A stretch of DNA of 64,000 nucleotides from Stutzerimonas stutzeri (GCF_002909485.1 NZ_PPXG01000008.1:62001-126000), one strand, 5' to 3'. Positions 37,946 to 46,871 are shown, counted from the stretch's first letter. Made by a program: numbers and translations. Notes: generated by a model not told the origin, from the letters alone.

Positions 37946-38476
37946 ATGACTAACCTGCTGCCACCGCTGGCCGCTTTCGCCATCTTGTCGCTGCCGCTGT
38001 TGCCGGCCCATGCGCAACAGATCCTGCCTGGCCTGTGGGAGTTCAGCAGTGGCGATATCCAGGTGGATGGCCAGCAGATGCCGGGCATGGACGAGATGCT
38101 GTCGCAGATGCAGAACCTGCCGGCCGAGCAGCGACGGATGATGGAGGAGATGCTGGCTGCGCAGGGCGTGAAGCTTGGTGGCAAGGGTGTGCAGATCTGT
38201 CTGAGCAAGGCCCAGGTCGAGTCAGGCGAGCTGCCGTTTCAGGATGACCCGGCCTGTACCCAGGAAGTCACTGAGCGCAGCGACAAGCTTTGGAAATTTC
38301 GCTTCGAATGCCCCGACGCCAAAGGTAAGGGCGAAACGCGTTTTCTAAGCGACAAGGAATTCGTCAGCACCGTCGACAGTGAGTATCGCCAGGGCGCCGA
38401 AACCGGCACGTCGCGAATCGAGTCGCACGCGCAATGGATAGGCGAAGATTGCGGCACCCTGAAGCCGACGCGCTAG
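37946..38476 (+). CDS. DUF3617 periplasmic protein
   Basis: 176 residues with a signal peptide (LLPPLAAFAILSLPLLPAHA-QQ). ILPGLWEFSSGDIQVDG is the family's opening strand, and paired cysteines occur (QICLSKAQ, DPACTQEV, FRFECPDA, EDCGTL). Function unknown; members are predicted beta-rich periplasmic proteins. Start ATG 37946 after GGGAG. Divergent from the iron sigma factor operon. Confidence 0.88.
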   Translation: MTNLLPPLAAFAILSLPLLPAHAQQILPGLWEFSSGDIQVDGQQMPGMDEMLSQMQNLPAEQRRMMEEMLAAQGVKLGGKGVQICLSKAQVESGELPFQDDPACTQEVTERSDKLWKFRFECPDAKGKGETRFLSDKEFVSTVDSEYRQGAETGTSRIESHAQWIGEDCGTLKPTR

Positions 38477-38492
38477 CCGAGTCACAAGCCGA

Positions 38493-38508
38493 GGTTCCAC
38501 GTGAAACC
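38493..38508. promoter_or_regulatory. parS-like centromere site
   Basis: GGTTCCACGTGAAACC matches the bacterial parS core GTTYCACGTGRAAC at all 14 positions. It is intergenic, between two convergent genes, and about 20 kb from parB on the map. ParB would bind here to start the partition complex. Confidence 0.65.
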
Positions 38509-38529
38509 CCCATGGCTGCTGAGCCTCGG

Positions 38530-38892
38530 CTATTCTTTGTCCCAGGCACCCTGGCTGTTCTGCTCGCAGGCAGGCTGAAGAAAGCGCGCGTCGCTGGCGA
38601 CGCCGTAATAGTGAATATCCTGTCGGTAAGGCATGTTGGACACCTGAGCATTCCGACAGATGCCGAACGCACCATCCGGACACTGCTCGACGAACTCCAC
38701 TTCGACCTCATGATCCTTCAATTGCGGCTGACAGAAGCCACTACGAAACAGCTCCGCTGGAATATTGATGTTCGCCTGGCAAAGAGTCACGGCTACTCGG
38801 TCGTCATGGCTGTGAATGACACAGGCCTCGGCCATGGCGTCGCCCACAAAGAGCGCGCCCCATAGAACAGTCAGCAAGAACGGTAACCGCAC
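38530..38892 (-). CDS. Secreted cysteine-containing hypothetical protein
   Basis: 120 residues with a signal peptide (MRLPFLLTVLWGALFVGDAMA). The mature part has six cysteines (in EACVIH, LCQANI, GFCQPQ, EQCPDG, GICRNA and PACEQN), enough for three disulfides, so an oxidised periplasmic protein. I do not recognise the family. Convergent with the DUF3617 gene, with the parS-like site in the gap between them. Confidence 0.75.
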   Translation of the reverse strand: MRLPFLLTVLWGALFVGDAMAEACVIHSHDDRVAVTLCQANINIPAELFRSGFCQPQLKDHEVEVEFVEQCPDGAFGICRNAQVSNMPYRQDIHYYGVASDARFLQPACEQNSQGAWDKE

Positions 38893-38963
38893 GATTTCAC
38901 CTCACTCCGGAACGCCGGCGACTTTAGCATGCGCCACTATTTCCCTTTCAGACCCAGCGCAAA

Positions 38964-39950
38964 ATGCGCACCATAGCCGCCATGCTCGAACATATCCCGA
39001 CCCATCTCATCGGTGGCCCGCTCGGTGCCGGTAAAACCAGCTTGATCCGCCATCTGCTCGAACAAAAGCCTGCCCACGAACGCTGGGCCGTGCTGATCAA
39101 TGAGTTCGGCCAGATCGGCCTGGATGCCGCGCTGCTGAGTACCGGCGAAGACGGCGTTACGCTGGCCGAAATCCCCGGTGGCTGCCTGTGCTGCGTCAAC
39201 GGCGTGCCGTTCCAGGTTGGTCTTGGCCGGCTGCTGCGCCAGGCAAAACCGGATCGATTACTGATCGAACCCTCCGGCCTGGGGCATCCGGCCGAGCTGC
39301 TGCGCCAGCTTGCGCAGGCCCCATGGTCCACGGTGCTGGCCGTTCAGCCGACCGTGCTGGTGCTGGATGCCGCTGCCCTGAGCCGCGGCCAGGCGCTACC
39401 GGATAGCCAAAAACATGCATTGGCTGACGCCGGTCTGTTGCTGATGAACAAGAGCGAATCACTCGACGGTACATCGCGCAAAGAACTGGCCGAAAAACTG
39501 CCGCAACGCCCGCTGTTCTGGACCAGCCAAGGCCGGCTGCCTATCGACAGGCTGCCGGGAGTCGACGCGCGAGCCAGCGAGCAATCGCAGGTAGTCACGC
39601 TGCCGGCGGGCCCAGTAACGCTGCCGCAGGTCTGGCTCGACCACACCAAGCCAATCTGTCAGGTTCAGGCTGCACCGGAAGGCTGGAGCATTGGCTGGCG
39701 TTGGCACCCCAGCCAGCGCTTCGATGTCGACAAGCTAGGGCAATGGTTGGGTCAATGGCCGTGGCGACGCGCCAAGCTGGTCGTCCATAGCGACGCAGGC
39801 TGGCGGTCAGCCAATGCGCTGGACGGGCAGCCGCTGGTCTTCAGCCCCAGCGAGTGGCGACGCGATTCGCGACTGGAGCTGATCTTCAGCGAAGCTCAGC
39901 CGCAGGCCGAGCTGGATCAGGGTATGCAAGGCTGCCTCATTGCAGATTGA
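38964..39950 (+). CDS. CobW/COG0523 family GTP-binding metal chaperone
   Basis: 328 residues. Start ATG 38964 or, perhaps better, 38982 (MLEHIPTHLIGG); no strong ribosome site decides. Walker A is GGPLGAGKTSL, followed by INEFGQIGLDAAL, the metal-binding GGCLCC motif, and Walker B region LLIEPSGLGHPAELL. The base-specificity motif reads NKSE instead of NKxD. The C-terminal CobW_C part (GWSIGWRWHPSQRFDVDKL) is present. COG0523 proteins deliver zinc, cobalt or other metals to target enzymes; the metal here is unknown. Confidence 0.88.
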   Translation: MRTIAAMLEHIPTHLIGGPLGAGKTSLIRHLLEQKPAHERWAVLINEFGQIGLDAALLSTGEDGVTLAEIPGGCLCCVNGVPFQVGLGRLLRQAKPDRLLIEPSGLGHPAELLRQLAQAPWSTVLAVQPTVLVLDAAALSRGQALPDSQKHALADAGLLLMNKSESLDGTSRKELAEKLPQRPLFWTSQGRLPIDRLPGVDARASEQSQVVTLPAGPVTLPQVWLDHTKPICQVQAAPEGWSIGWRWHPSQRFDVDKLGQWLGQWPWRRAKLVVHSDAGWRSANALDGQPLVFSPSEWRRDSRLELIFSEAQPQAELDQGMQGCLIAD

Positions 39951-39953
39951 CGA

Positions 39954-40328
39954 TCAGTCGCGCGGACTGCGCCAGTCGTCCAGCTGGATCACCCGTCCCG
40001 GCTCCTCCGTGGGCTGGAATGGATGGGCGGCCAGTTCGATACGACCGACCTGAGCGCCGTACATGACGATGGTGCCAGGGTGACGCTGTTCACCGGTAAC
40101 GGTGAACTCGAATCCATAGATACGCGCCAATCTGCGCCGGCCACGGGCATCGTGCAGCACCGTCAGCTTGCGAAAGGCGACGTTGCCGTCGAGCAGCTCG
40201 ACGTCCAGCTTCTTGCAGTGGCGCCGCACCGCCAGCAAGGCGCGCTCGCGAATGCCGTGGGAATGCCAGACCCAGGCTCCCGCGGCAGCCAGCAGCATGA
40301 ACAGAAATAGATTACTCAGCGTCAGCAT
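39954..40328 (-). CDS. DUF3301 domain protein
   Basis: 124 residues. One N-terminal membrane helix (LSNLFLFMLLAAAGAWVWHS), then a soluble part with LLAVRRHCKKLDVELLDGNV, VAFRKL and ARIYGFEFTVTGEQRHPGTI, the typical DUF3301 sequence. Function unknown. Convergent with the CobW gene, 3 bases between stops. Confidence 0.85.
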   Translation of the reverse strand: MLTLSNLFLFMLLAAAGAWVWHSHGIRERALLAVRRHCKKLDVELLDGNVAFRKLTVLHDARGRRRLARIYGFEFTVTGEQRHPGTIVMYGAQVGRIELAAHPFQPTEEPGRVIQLDDWRSPRD

Positions 40329-40404
40329 GAGTCATCGGAACCTTGCCGGCGGACGCACTGCTCAGCGGGCAGTCGTCCGGCTACCGAGCCGTCATACATA
40401 CCAC

Positions 40405-40812
40405 TCAGCTCTCCAGCCAGACGTCGCGGGCCCAATGCCAGACCGACTCCCAGGTTTCCTCGGTAAGCTCGCACTCATCGCCGCTCCACAGGGTCACCTC
40501 GCCGTCCAGATCGACTACGTAGTAGCCGCGGCCGTCCTGGCAGATCGGGATAAGATCGCGCGGCACGCCAGCGTCCCAGGCATTCGCGGCGACCTCAGGC
40601 AGGTAGGTATGCGACTGCGGGTCGGTGGCGGTGACAGGCTCCAGACGCCCATAAATCACATCGCTGACCTCAAGCAGGAACTCACGCAAGCCGAACGGCA
40701 GATTGATCAACAGCTGCTCTTCGATCTCCACCAGCAAATCGTCGGTTGGCAGCTCCAGCGGCACCGGCACCGGCTCGTTAAGTTCACGCAGCTGTTCAAT
40801 GACTTCTTCCAC
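40405..40812 (-). CDS. SUKH (SMI1/KNR4) domain protein
   Basis: 135 residues from GTG 40810-40812, five bases after a perfect AGGAGG. LLVEIEEQLLINLPFGLREF is the conserved opening of the SUKH domain, followed by LLEVSDVIYGRLEPV and PICQDGRGYYVVDLDGEVTL. SUKH proteins often act as immunity proteins to polymorphic toxins, but many stand-alone copies occur. No toxin gene is visible next to it, so this is best called a SUKH-fold protein. Divergent from the phytochrome gene, 227 bases apart. Confidence 0.82.
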   Translation of the reverse strand: MEEVIEQLRELNEPVPVPLELPTDDLLVEIEEQLLINLPFGLREFLLEVSDVIYGRLEPVTATDPQSHTYLPEVAANAWDAGVPRDLIPICQDGRGYYVVDLDGEVTLWSGDECELTEETWESVWHWARDVWLES

Positions 40813-41039
40813 ACTCACCTCCTGTCGTATGCCCCCAGGCAAGGCCCCGTTTATACAGCCCACCGGATTGGCGAGCCAGTTCTGTCGCGTTAAAGTGCAT
40901 GGCCAAGCGAAACACTCGGTTAAGACATTCACGGCAATACGCCCGACACAACCTGCGCAATCGCAGACATTAGGTAGCAACTTGCATTGGTGCCTGCCAG
41001 TCACCTCCGGTCCGCTCGGACCTGAACCAAGGACACACA

Positions 41040-43310
41040 ATGACCACTACCGAATCCCAGGAATTGCTCCAGGCCATCGACCGATGCGCCGACGAGCCAA
41101 TTCATATACCCGGTAGCATCCAGCCCCACGGTTTCCTGCTGGTGGTCAGCGAACCCGATCTACGCGTCCAGCAGGCCAGCGAGAACGTCCAGCACTGGCT
41201 CGGAATCAACGCCCAGGCGCTGCTCGATCAGCCACTCTCGACTCTGCTGCCCACAACGCGTATCGAGGCGGGTCTGGCGTCGCTGACTGAAGGCGACCAG
41301 AACCCCTTTCACCTGAGCGATGTGAGCATCGGGCTGCAAGGTGCGCCTGAGCGAACCTTCGCCTTGTTGGGGCATCGCCATCGCGGCCAGCTGATTCTCG
41401 AATTCGAGCGCGCTGCGAACTCGGGCCAAGCCTACGACACGCTGTACCCACTGATGCGCACCTTCGTCGCTCAGCTGCAGGACAGCCGCGACCTCGAAGC
41501 GCTCTGTCAGCTAGCGGTTCGAGAGGTCAAACGCATTACCGGGTTTGGCCGGGTCAAAGCCTACCGCTTCGATACCGAGGATAACGGCCTGGTGCTGGCC
41601 GAAGTGGCGGACCCTGGCTATCCGAGCTATCTGGGTCTTTGCTTTCCTGCAGCCGACATCCCGCAACAGGCGCGGAGGCTGTATCGCGAGAACCTGATTC
41701 GGGTGATTCAGGATGCCAACTATCAACCCTCGCCACTGGTGCCGGCGCTCAATCCGGTCTCCGGCACGCCGTTGGACCTGAGCTTCGCCGCATTGCGCAG
41801 CGTTTCCCCGGTACACCTGCAGTACATGCGCAACATGGGCACGCTGGCGTCGATGTCGATCTCCATCGTCATTCGTGACCGGCTCTGGGGGCTGATCTCC
41901 TGCCATAACGCCGAACCACACCCCGTCAGCTACCAGACCCGCACCGCCTGCGAACTGCTCGGCCGTATCCTCTCGTTGCAGATCGAGGCGCGGGAAAGCG
42001 AGACCCTGGCCCAACGCAAGCTAGAGCTACGCCACCAGATCGTGCATCTGCTTTCGGCCATGGCCGATCGCGACAGCGTGGTCGAGGGCTTTCGCCACCT
42101 TCCCGAAGTCGTCCTCGGCTTCGCCGGTGCCGATGGCGCGGCGATCATTTCCGCAGACAAGTGCGAGACCGTCGGACATACGCCCGGCCATGAACAGATC
42201 CTGCAGCTGGCTCGGTGGCTAGGCGAGCGGCGCGACGAGCTGGTGTTTCATAGCGACTGCATCAGCCGGGATACACCGGACATGCCGAGGCTTGCCGAGC
42301 ACTGTGCCGGGGTCATGGCCATCTCAATATCTCGTCTGCATGCGCACTACCTGATCTGGTTCCGCCACGAGCAGATCAAGACCGTCAACTGGGCCGGCCA
42401 GCCGGAGAAGCGCATAGACAGTGAAAGCGGTGCACTCAGCCCGCGCCACAGCTTCGAACAATGGCAGGAAACCCTGCGCGGTTTCGCCCAGCCCTGGGAC
42501 ACCGTGGTGATCGAGGGCGCTCTGGAACTGCGCAACGCGGTGCTCGGTATCGTCTTGCGCAAGGCCGAAGAAATGGCTCAGCTGGCTGGCGAACTGCGCG
42601 CCAGTAACAAAGAGCTGGAGGCCTTCTCCTATAGCGTGTCCCACGACCTGCGTGCACCGTTGCGACATATCGCCGGATACACCGAACTGCTCAGCGAGAT
42701 GGAAAGCAGCCAGCTGAGCGAACGCGGAATGCGCTTTCTCGACAACATCGCCGATGCCGCACGCTTCGCCGGTACGTTGGTGGACAACCTGCTGAGCTTT
42801 TCGCAAATGGGCCGTTCGGCGTTGCGCCTGTCTGATGTCGATCTCGCTGCGCTGGTCGCCTCGATCCGCGAAGAGCTGGCGCCCGATTGCGAAGGCCGAA
42901 AGATCGAATGGCACTTGCTGCCGATGCCGATCGTCGTCGCCGACGCCGCCTTCATCCACATGGTGTTGCGCAACCTCATTGACAATTCGGTCAAGTACAG
43001 CCGCACCCGTGAGGTGGCCGTGATCGAAGTGGGCGCCGAAGAGCGCGCGGGCGAGGTGGTGGTATACGTGCGCGACAACGGCGTGGGCTTCGACATGCAG
43101 TACTCGGACAAGCTGTTCGGCGTGTTCCAGCGCTTGCACCGCATGGAAGAATTCGAAGGCACCGGCATCGGCCTTGCGAGCGTGCGGCGCATCATCGAGC
43201 GCCACGACGGCCAGGTGTGGGCCGAGGGCCAGCTGGACAAGGGCGCCACGTTCTACTTTTCACTCCCCAAATTGACCTATACATCGCCCCTTCCGGACCG
43301 AGACATCTGA
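41040..43310 (+). CDS. bphP: Bacteriophytochrome histidine kinase
   Basis: 756 residues with PAS-GAF-PHY-HisKA-HATPase layout. The biliverdin-binding cysteine is C16 (DRCADEPIHIPGSIQPHG). GAF has the PAADIP motif (about 203-208, from usual PASDIP), H259 in SPVHLQYM and H289 in LISCHN; most relatives have CHH. PHY has the tongue motif PRHSF (about 468). The kinase H-box is SVSHDLRAPLRHIAG (H535), with DNGVGFDMQYSDKLFGVFQR and GTGIGLASV in the ATPase domain. It senses red/far-red light through biliverdin. The stop overlaps the response regulator start. Confidence 0.96.
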   Translation: MTTTESQELLQAIDRCADEPIHIPGSIQPHGFLLVVSEPDLRVQQASENVQHWLGINAQALLDQPLSTLLPTTRIEAGLASLTEGDQNPFHLSDVSIGLQGAPERTFALLGHRHRGQLILEFERAANSGQAYDTLYPLMRTFVAQLQDSRDLEALCQLAVREVKRITGFGRVKAYRFDTEDNGLVLAEVADPGYPSYLGLCFPAADIPQQARRLYRENLIRVIQDANYQPSPLVPALNPVSGTPLDLSFAALRSVSPVHLQYMRNMGTLASMSISIVIRDRLWGLISCHNAEPHPVSYQTRTACELLGRILSLQIEARESETLAQRKLELRHQIVHLLSAMADRDSVVEGFRHLPEVVLGFAGADGAAIISADKCETVGHTPGHEQILQLARWLGERRDELVFHSDCISRDTPDMPRLAEHCAGVMAISISRLHAHYLIWFRHEQIKTVNWAGQPEKRIDSESGALSPRHSFEQWQETLRGFAQPWDTVVIEGALELRNAVLGIVLRKAEEMAQLAGELRASNKELEAFSYSVSHDLRAPLRHIAGYTELLSEMESSQLSERGMRFLDNIADAARFAGTLVDNLLSFSQMGRSALRLSDVDLAALVASIREELAPDCEGRKIEWHLLPMPIVVADAAFIHMVLRNLIDNSVKYSRTREVAVIEVGAEERAGEVVVYVRDNGVGFDMQYSDKLFGVFQRLHRMEEFEGTGIGLASVRRIIERHDGQVWAEGQLDKGATFYFSLPKLTYTSPLPDRDI

Positions 43311-43783
43311 TGCTGAAACCGATACTGCTGGTCGAAGATAATCCCCACGACCTAGAACTCACGCTGATCGCCCTGGAACGCAGCCAGCTGGCCAACGAAG
43401 TGGTGATCATGCGTGACGGCGCCGAGGCGCTGAACTATCTGCAGCGCACCGGCACCTATGCCGAGCGTGCCGATGGCAACCCGGCAGTGCTGTTGCTGGA
43501 CCTCAAGCTGCCCAAGGTCGACGGCCTGGAAGTGCTCAAGACCGTGCGTGAAACCGCCGAGCTGCGCAGTATTCCGGTGGTCATGCTGACCTCTTCGCGG
43601 GAAGAACCCGACCTGATGAAAGCCTATGAGCTCGGGGTGAACGCTTACGTCGTCAAACCGGTCGAATTCAAAGATTTTGTCGCCGCAATCTCCGACCTCG
43701 GCATCTTCTGGGCCGTGCTCAACGAGCCGCCACCAGGCTCGCTGCGACTCAAGCGCGTGCGCAACAAAGACGAAAAAAACTGA
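43310..43783 (+). CDS. Single-domain response regulator (Rcp1-like, phytochrome partner)
   Basis: 157 residues, only a REC domain, starting at ATG 43310 that overlaps the bphP stop (TGATG). ILLVEDNPHDLELTLIALE holds the acidic pair, VLLLDLKLPKVDG the phosphoacceptor Asp, VVMLTSS the Thr/Ser, and VVKPVEF the Lys. The longer loop after helix 3 and C-terminal extension (WAVLNEPPPGS) are typical of Rcp1-type regulators that receive phosphate from phytochrome kinases. No output domain, so it passes the signal on. Confidence 0.93.
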   Translation: MLKPILLVEDNPHDLELTLIALERSQLANEVVIMRDGAEALNYLQRTGTYAERADGNPAVLLLDLKLPKVDGLEVLKTVRETAELRSIPVVMLTSSREEPDLMKAYELGVNAYVVKPVEFKDFVAAISDLGIFWAVLNEPPPGSLRLKRVRNKDEKN

Positions 43784-43815
43784 ACGACCCCTGCCGGCCC
43801 GTCTGGCGGGTCGTT
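43783..43815 (+). terminator. Hairpin after the response regulator gene
   Basis: AACGACCC / GGGTCGTT, an 8-base perfect stem around a GC-rich loop, starting at the stop codon and followed by TCGATG. The T-tail is short, so it may be a weak terminator that lowers expression of the downstream kinase and heme oxygenase. Confidence 0.5.
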
Positions 43816-43847
43816 TCGATGATTCCTGCTTCCTCGACAGGTTGGAT

Positions 43848-46253
43848 ATGCCAGCGTCAAAGAACATCAGCGTCCTGTTCATCGAGGACAGCTCGCACGA
43901 CGCCGAACTGGCCCAATTGGCGCTGGAGCGCAGTGGCTACACCCTGCACACCGAACTGGTTTACAGCCATGCGGGCGTCCTGGAAGCGCTCCAGCGACGC
44001 ACCTTCGATCTGATTCTCGCGGACTTCATCCTGCCGGGATTCTCCGGTAGCCAGGCGTTGCAGGAAGCGCAGCGACTGGCGCCGCAGACGCCCTTCATCT
44101 TTCTCTCCGGGGTATTCGGCGAGGAGCATGCGGTCAATATGATGCGCTCTGGCGCCGTCGACTACGTGCTCAAGCAGAACCTCGGTTTTCTACCCAAGGC
44201 GGTGGAACGGGCCCTGGCCGAAGTCAACGAGCGGCGCAGGCGCCTGCAGGCCGAGCAGGCATTGCGCGAGGTCGAAGTGCGTGCACGGCTTGCGATCGAT
44301 GCGGCGCGGCTGGGTATGTGGGATTACGAGCCGCAGAACGGCACGCTGATCTGGGACCAACGCTGCCGCGCCATGCTCGGCGTCGGGGAACAGGACCCGG
44401 TGGACATGCCGCTGTTCGAACGGCTCTGCCACCCGGAAGACCGCGAGCGGATACGCGAGGAAATCGCCCGAGCCATCGGCGGCGAAGACGGCGGCGAATT
44501 CTGCACAACCTATCGCGTGCTTTTCGATGACGGCAGCCTGCGCTGGATGGAAACCCGCGGCCAGGCATTCTTCGAAGGCAGTCAGTGCACGCGCTTCGTT
44601 GGCGTAGTGATGGACATCACCGAGCAGCAGCTGGCGACTCAGACCCTCAAGCGGATGAACGAAACCCTGGGCGAGCGGGTGCAGGAGCGCACCCGAGAAC
44701 GCGACCGCACCTGGGAGCTATCCCGCGACCTCCTGGCCGTTACTCATCTGGACATGATGCCGGTAGCGCTCAATCCGATCTGGGAGCAAGCCTTCGGCTG
44801 GCCGCTCGAGCAGCTCATGCAGCACCCGCTGACCTGGCTGGTGCATCCGGCCGACCTGCAAGCAACTCTCGAAGAAAACGCCCGCGTGGGCCAAGGCAAG
44901 ATCACCAACCGCTTCGTCAATCGTATGCGTCATCGCGATGGCAGCTATCGTTGGCTATCGTGGTCGGTGGTCGCCGATGACGGGCGCATCTATTGTGCAG
45001 CGCGGGACATCACCAGCGAGATCGCTGCGGTCGATAAGCTGGCCGAAGCCAACCGCGAGCTACGTGCCCAGATCCAGGAGCGAGAGCGCGTCGAGGCCAC
45101 ACTGCAGCAGATGCAGCGCCTCGAAGCCGTCGGCCAGCTGACCGCTGGCGTTGCGCACGACTTCAACAATCTGCTGACGGTCATCCTAACCAGCGCCAGC
45201 TTTCTGCAGAACGATCTGGAGCAAGGTGCTCCGGCAGAGCGCAGCTTGCGGCGCCTGCAGTACATCCGCGAATCCGGCGAGCGCGGCGCGACGCTGACCA
45301 GCCAGTTGCTCGCCTTCGCCCGGCGCCAGCAGCTCACGCCAGCAGCGATCGATCTCAACGACACGCTGGTCAACCTGCTTAGCCTGCTCAAAAGCACCCT
45401 GGGCGGCAGTGTTAGCATCGAGACCGACACCCAGGCCAATATCTGGCACGCGCTGGTAGACCCTACCCAGATCGAGATGATCATTCTCAACTTGGCGATC
45501 AACGCCCGTGACGCCATGGGCGATAGCGGCCGCCTGACTCTGGGTACGCGCAACGTGGTGGTCACCGAACCGGCACTGCGCGCCGAAGATCCGGGTCCAG
45601 GCGAGTACGTCGTGCTATCGGTGGCCGATACAGGTACCGGGATGAGCGAGGAGGTGCTGAGCAAGGCGTTCGAGCCCTTTTTCACCACAAAGGAAGTCGG
45701 CAAGGGCTCCGGGCTGGGCCTGGCGCAGGTTTTCGGTTTCGCCAAACAATCCGGTGGCGGCGCCCGAATCGAAAGCCGCGAGGGCGTCGGTACGACGGTC
45801 AAGGTGTTCCTGCCGCGTACCTCGGCACCGCAGCAGGCGGAACCAACCTTGGTGGTGAGCGCTGGCACGCGGGAAGAAAACGCGCAGCACAGTATCCTGC
45901 TGGTGGATGACGATCCAAGTGTGCGGGAGGTTACCGCGCTGATGCTGCAGGATCTCGGCTTCGCGGTGATTGAAGCAGACAGCGGCGCCGATGCCTTGCA
46001 GCTGCTGGCGACCGATATCAAGGTCGATCTTCTGCTGGCCGATTTCGCCATGCCAGGCATGAACGGCGGTGAACTGGCCCGCGCCGTGCGCGGGCGCCAT
46101 CCCCGGTTGCCAGTGATCTTCGTGACTGGCTACGCCGAGTTGTGCGAACTGGGATTGGCTGGCTATTCGATCATCCAGAAGCCCTTTCGCGAAGAGCAGC
46201 TGGCAAGCAAGATTCATCTGGCGCTCAGAGAAAGCAGCCTGACCGATGGCTGA
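43848..46253 (+). CDS. REC-PAS-PAS-kinase-REC hybrid sensor histidine kinase
   Basis: 801 residues from ATG 43848 (MPASKNISVLFIEDSSHDAE), with AGGTTGG upstream. N-terminal REC (FDLILADFILPGFSG; Asp in LADF), PAS (about 145-265, GMWDYEPQNGTLIWD to VGVVMDITEQQ), PAS (about 300-400, ending YCAARDITSEIA), HisKA with the H-box [14 protein letters not shown], HATPase (DTGTGMSEEVLSKAFEPFF, then GSGLGLAQVFG), and a second REC at the C-terminus (LLADFAMPGMNGGEL). Having REC at both ends suggests it takes phosphate from the phytochrome system and relays it. No transmembrane helices. Confidence 0.93.
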   Translation: MPASKNISVLFIEDSSHDAELAQLALERSGYTLHTELVYSHAGVLEALQRRTFDLILADFILPGFSGSQALQEAQRLAPQTPFIFLSGVFGEEHAVNMMRSGAVDYVLKQNLGFLPKAVERALAEVNERRRRLQAEQALREVEVRARLAIDAARLGMWDYEPQNGTLIWDQRCRAMLGVGEQDPVDMPLFERLCHPEDRERIREEIARAIGGEDGGEFCTTYRVLFDDGSLRWMETRGQAFFEGSQCTRFVGVVMDITEQQLATQTLKRMNETLGERVQERTRERDRTWELSRDLLAVTHLDMMPVALNPIWEQAFGWPLEQLMQHPLTWLVHPADLQATLEENARVGQGKITNRFVNRMRHRDGSYRWLSWSVVADDGRIYCAARDITSEIAAVDKLAEANRELRAQIQERERVEATLQQMQRLEAVGQLTAGVAHDFNNLLTVILTSASFLQNDLEQGAPAERSLRRLQYIRESGERGATLTSQLLAFARRQQLTPAAIDLNDTLVNLLSLLKSTLGGSVSIETDTQANIWHALVDPTQIEMIILNLAINARDAMGDSGRLTLGTRNVVVTEPALRAEDPGPGEYVVLSVADTGTGMSEEVLSKAFEPFFTTKEVGKGSGLGLAQVFGFAKQSGGGARIESREGVGTTVKVFLPRTSAPQQAEPTLVVSAGTREENAQHSILLVDDDPSVREVTALMLQDLGFAVIEADSGADALQLLATDIKVDLLLADFAMPGMNGGELARAVRGRHPRLPVIFVTGYAELCELGLAGYSIIQKPFREEQLASKIHLALRESSLTDG

Positions 46254-46803
46254 ATTGCGCGCACGGCTGAGGCAGGCCACGGCGCCGCTGCACGAGCAAG
46301 TCGATGCCGCGTTCTCAGGGTTTACCCTTGAGCGCCCGGATGACTACCTGCACTTCCTGCGTGCTCACAGCAGGGTACTGAGCGCCGCGGAAATCGCGCT
46401 GGAGCGAGCGGGTATCGCCGACCTGCTCGACGACTGGCCAATGCGAGTGCGCCGCCATGCCTTAACGGCAGATCTGGCCGAGCTGCATTGCCCTCCCCCT
46501 GCAGCGCTGCCTATACGGCCGTTGAACGATATCGCCAGCTGCTGGGGTGTCGCCTATGTGCTGGAAGGATCGCGCCTGGGCGGACGCGTACTCGCACGGC
46601 GAATACGTGAGATCAACCCGACATCTCCTGTTCGCTACCTCAAGCATGGAGACGTCGCCAGGCTCTGGCCAACCTTCCTCGCCCGCCTCGAACACGCTGC
46701 TGCGTCCGGCTGTGCCTGGGAGCCGATGCTGGAGGCAGCTGAAGCCACCTTCAGCCTTTTCGCCGATGCCGCTGCAATGGAGCGCGACGACGAGTGCAGC
46801 TGA
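46246..46803 (+). CDS. bphO: Biliverdin-producing heme oxygenase
   Basis: 185 residues, start ATG 46246, overlapping the hybrid kinase by 8 bases. LRQATAPLHEQVDAAFSGF has the proximal heme-ligand histidine (H18). WGVAYVLEGSRLGGRVLARRI is the distal helix with the Gly-rich hinge. It opens heme to biliverdin, CO and iron, making the chromophore for the phytochrome three genes upstream. Weakly conserved like other BphO proteins, but context and motifs agree. Confidence 0.9.
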   Translation: MAELRARLRQATAPLHEQVDAAFSGFTLERPDDYLHFLRAHSRVLSAAEIALERAGIADLLDDWPMRVRRHALTADLAELHCPPPAALPIRPLNDIASCWGVAYVLEGSRLGGRVLARRIREINPTSPVRYLKHGDVARLWPTFLARLEHAAASGCAWEPMLEAAEATFSLFADAAAMERDDECS

Positions 46804-46808
46804 ATGCA

Positions 46809-46830
46809 GAAAGGCCCCGAAGGGCCTTTC
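46809..46830. terminator. Bidirectional terminator between bphO and glmS
   Basis: GAAAGGCCC-CGAA-GGGCCTTTC, a 9-base perfect stem with a stable tetraloop, 5 bases after the bphO stop, with T-rich sequence following on the plus strand. Confidence 0.8.
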
Positions 46831-46871
46831 CATCACCAACGCAGTTTCTTCTTTTTTGGCGCAATCGCCGG

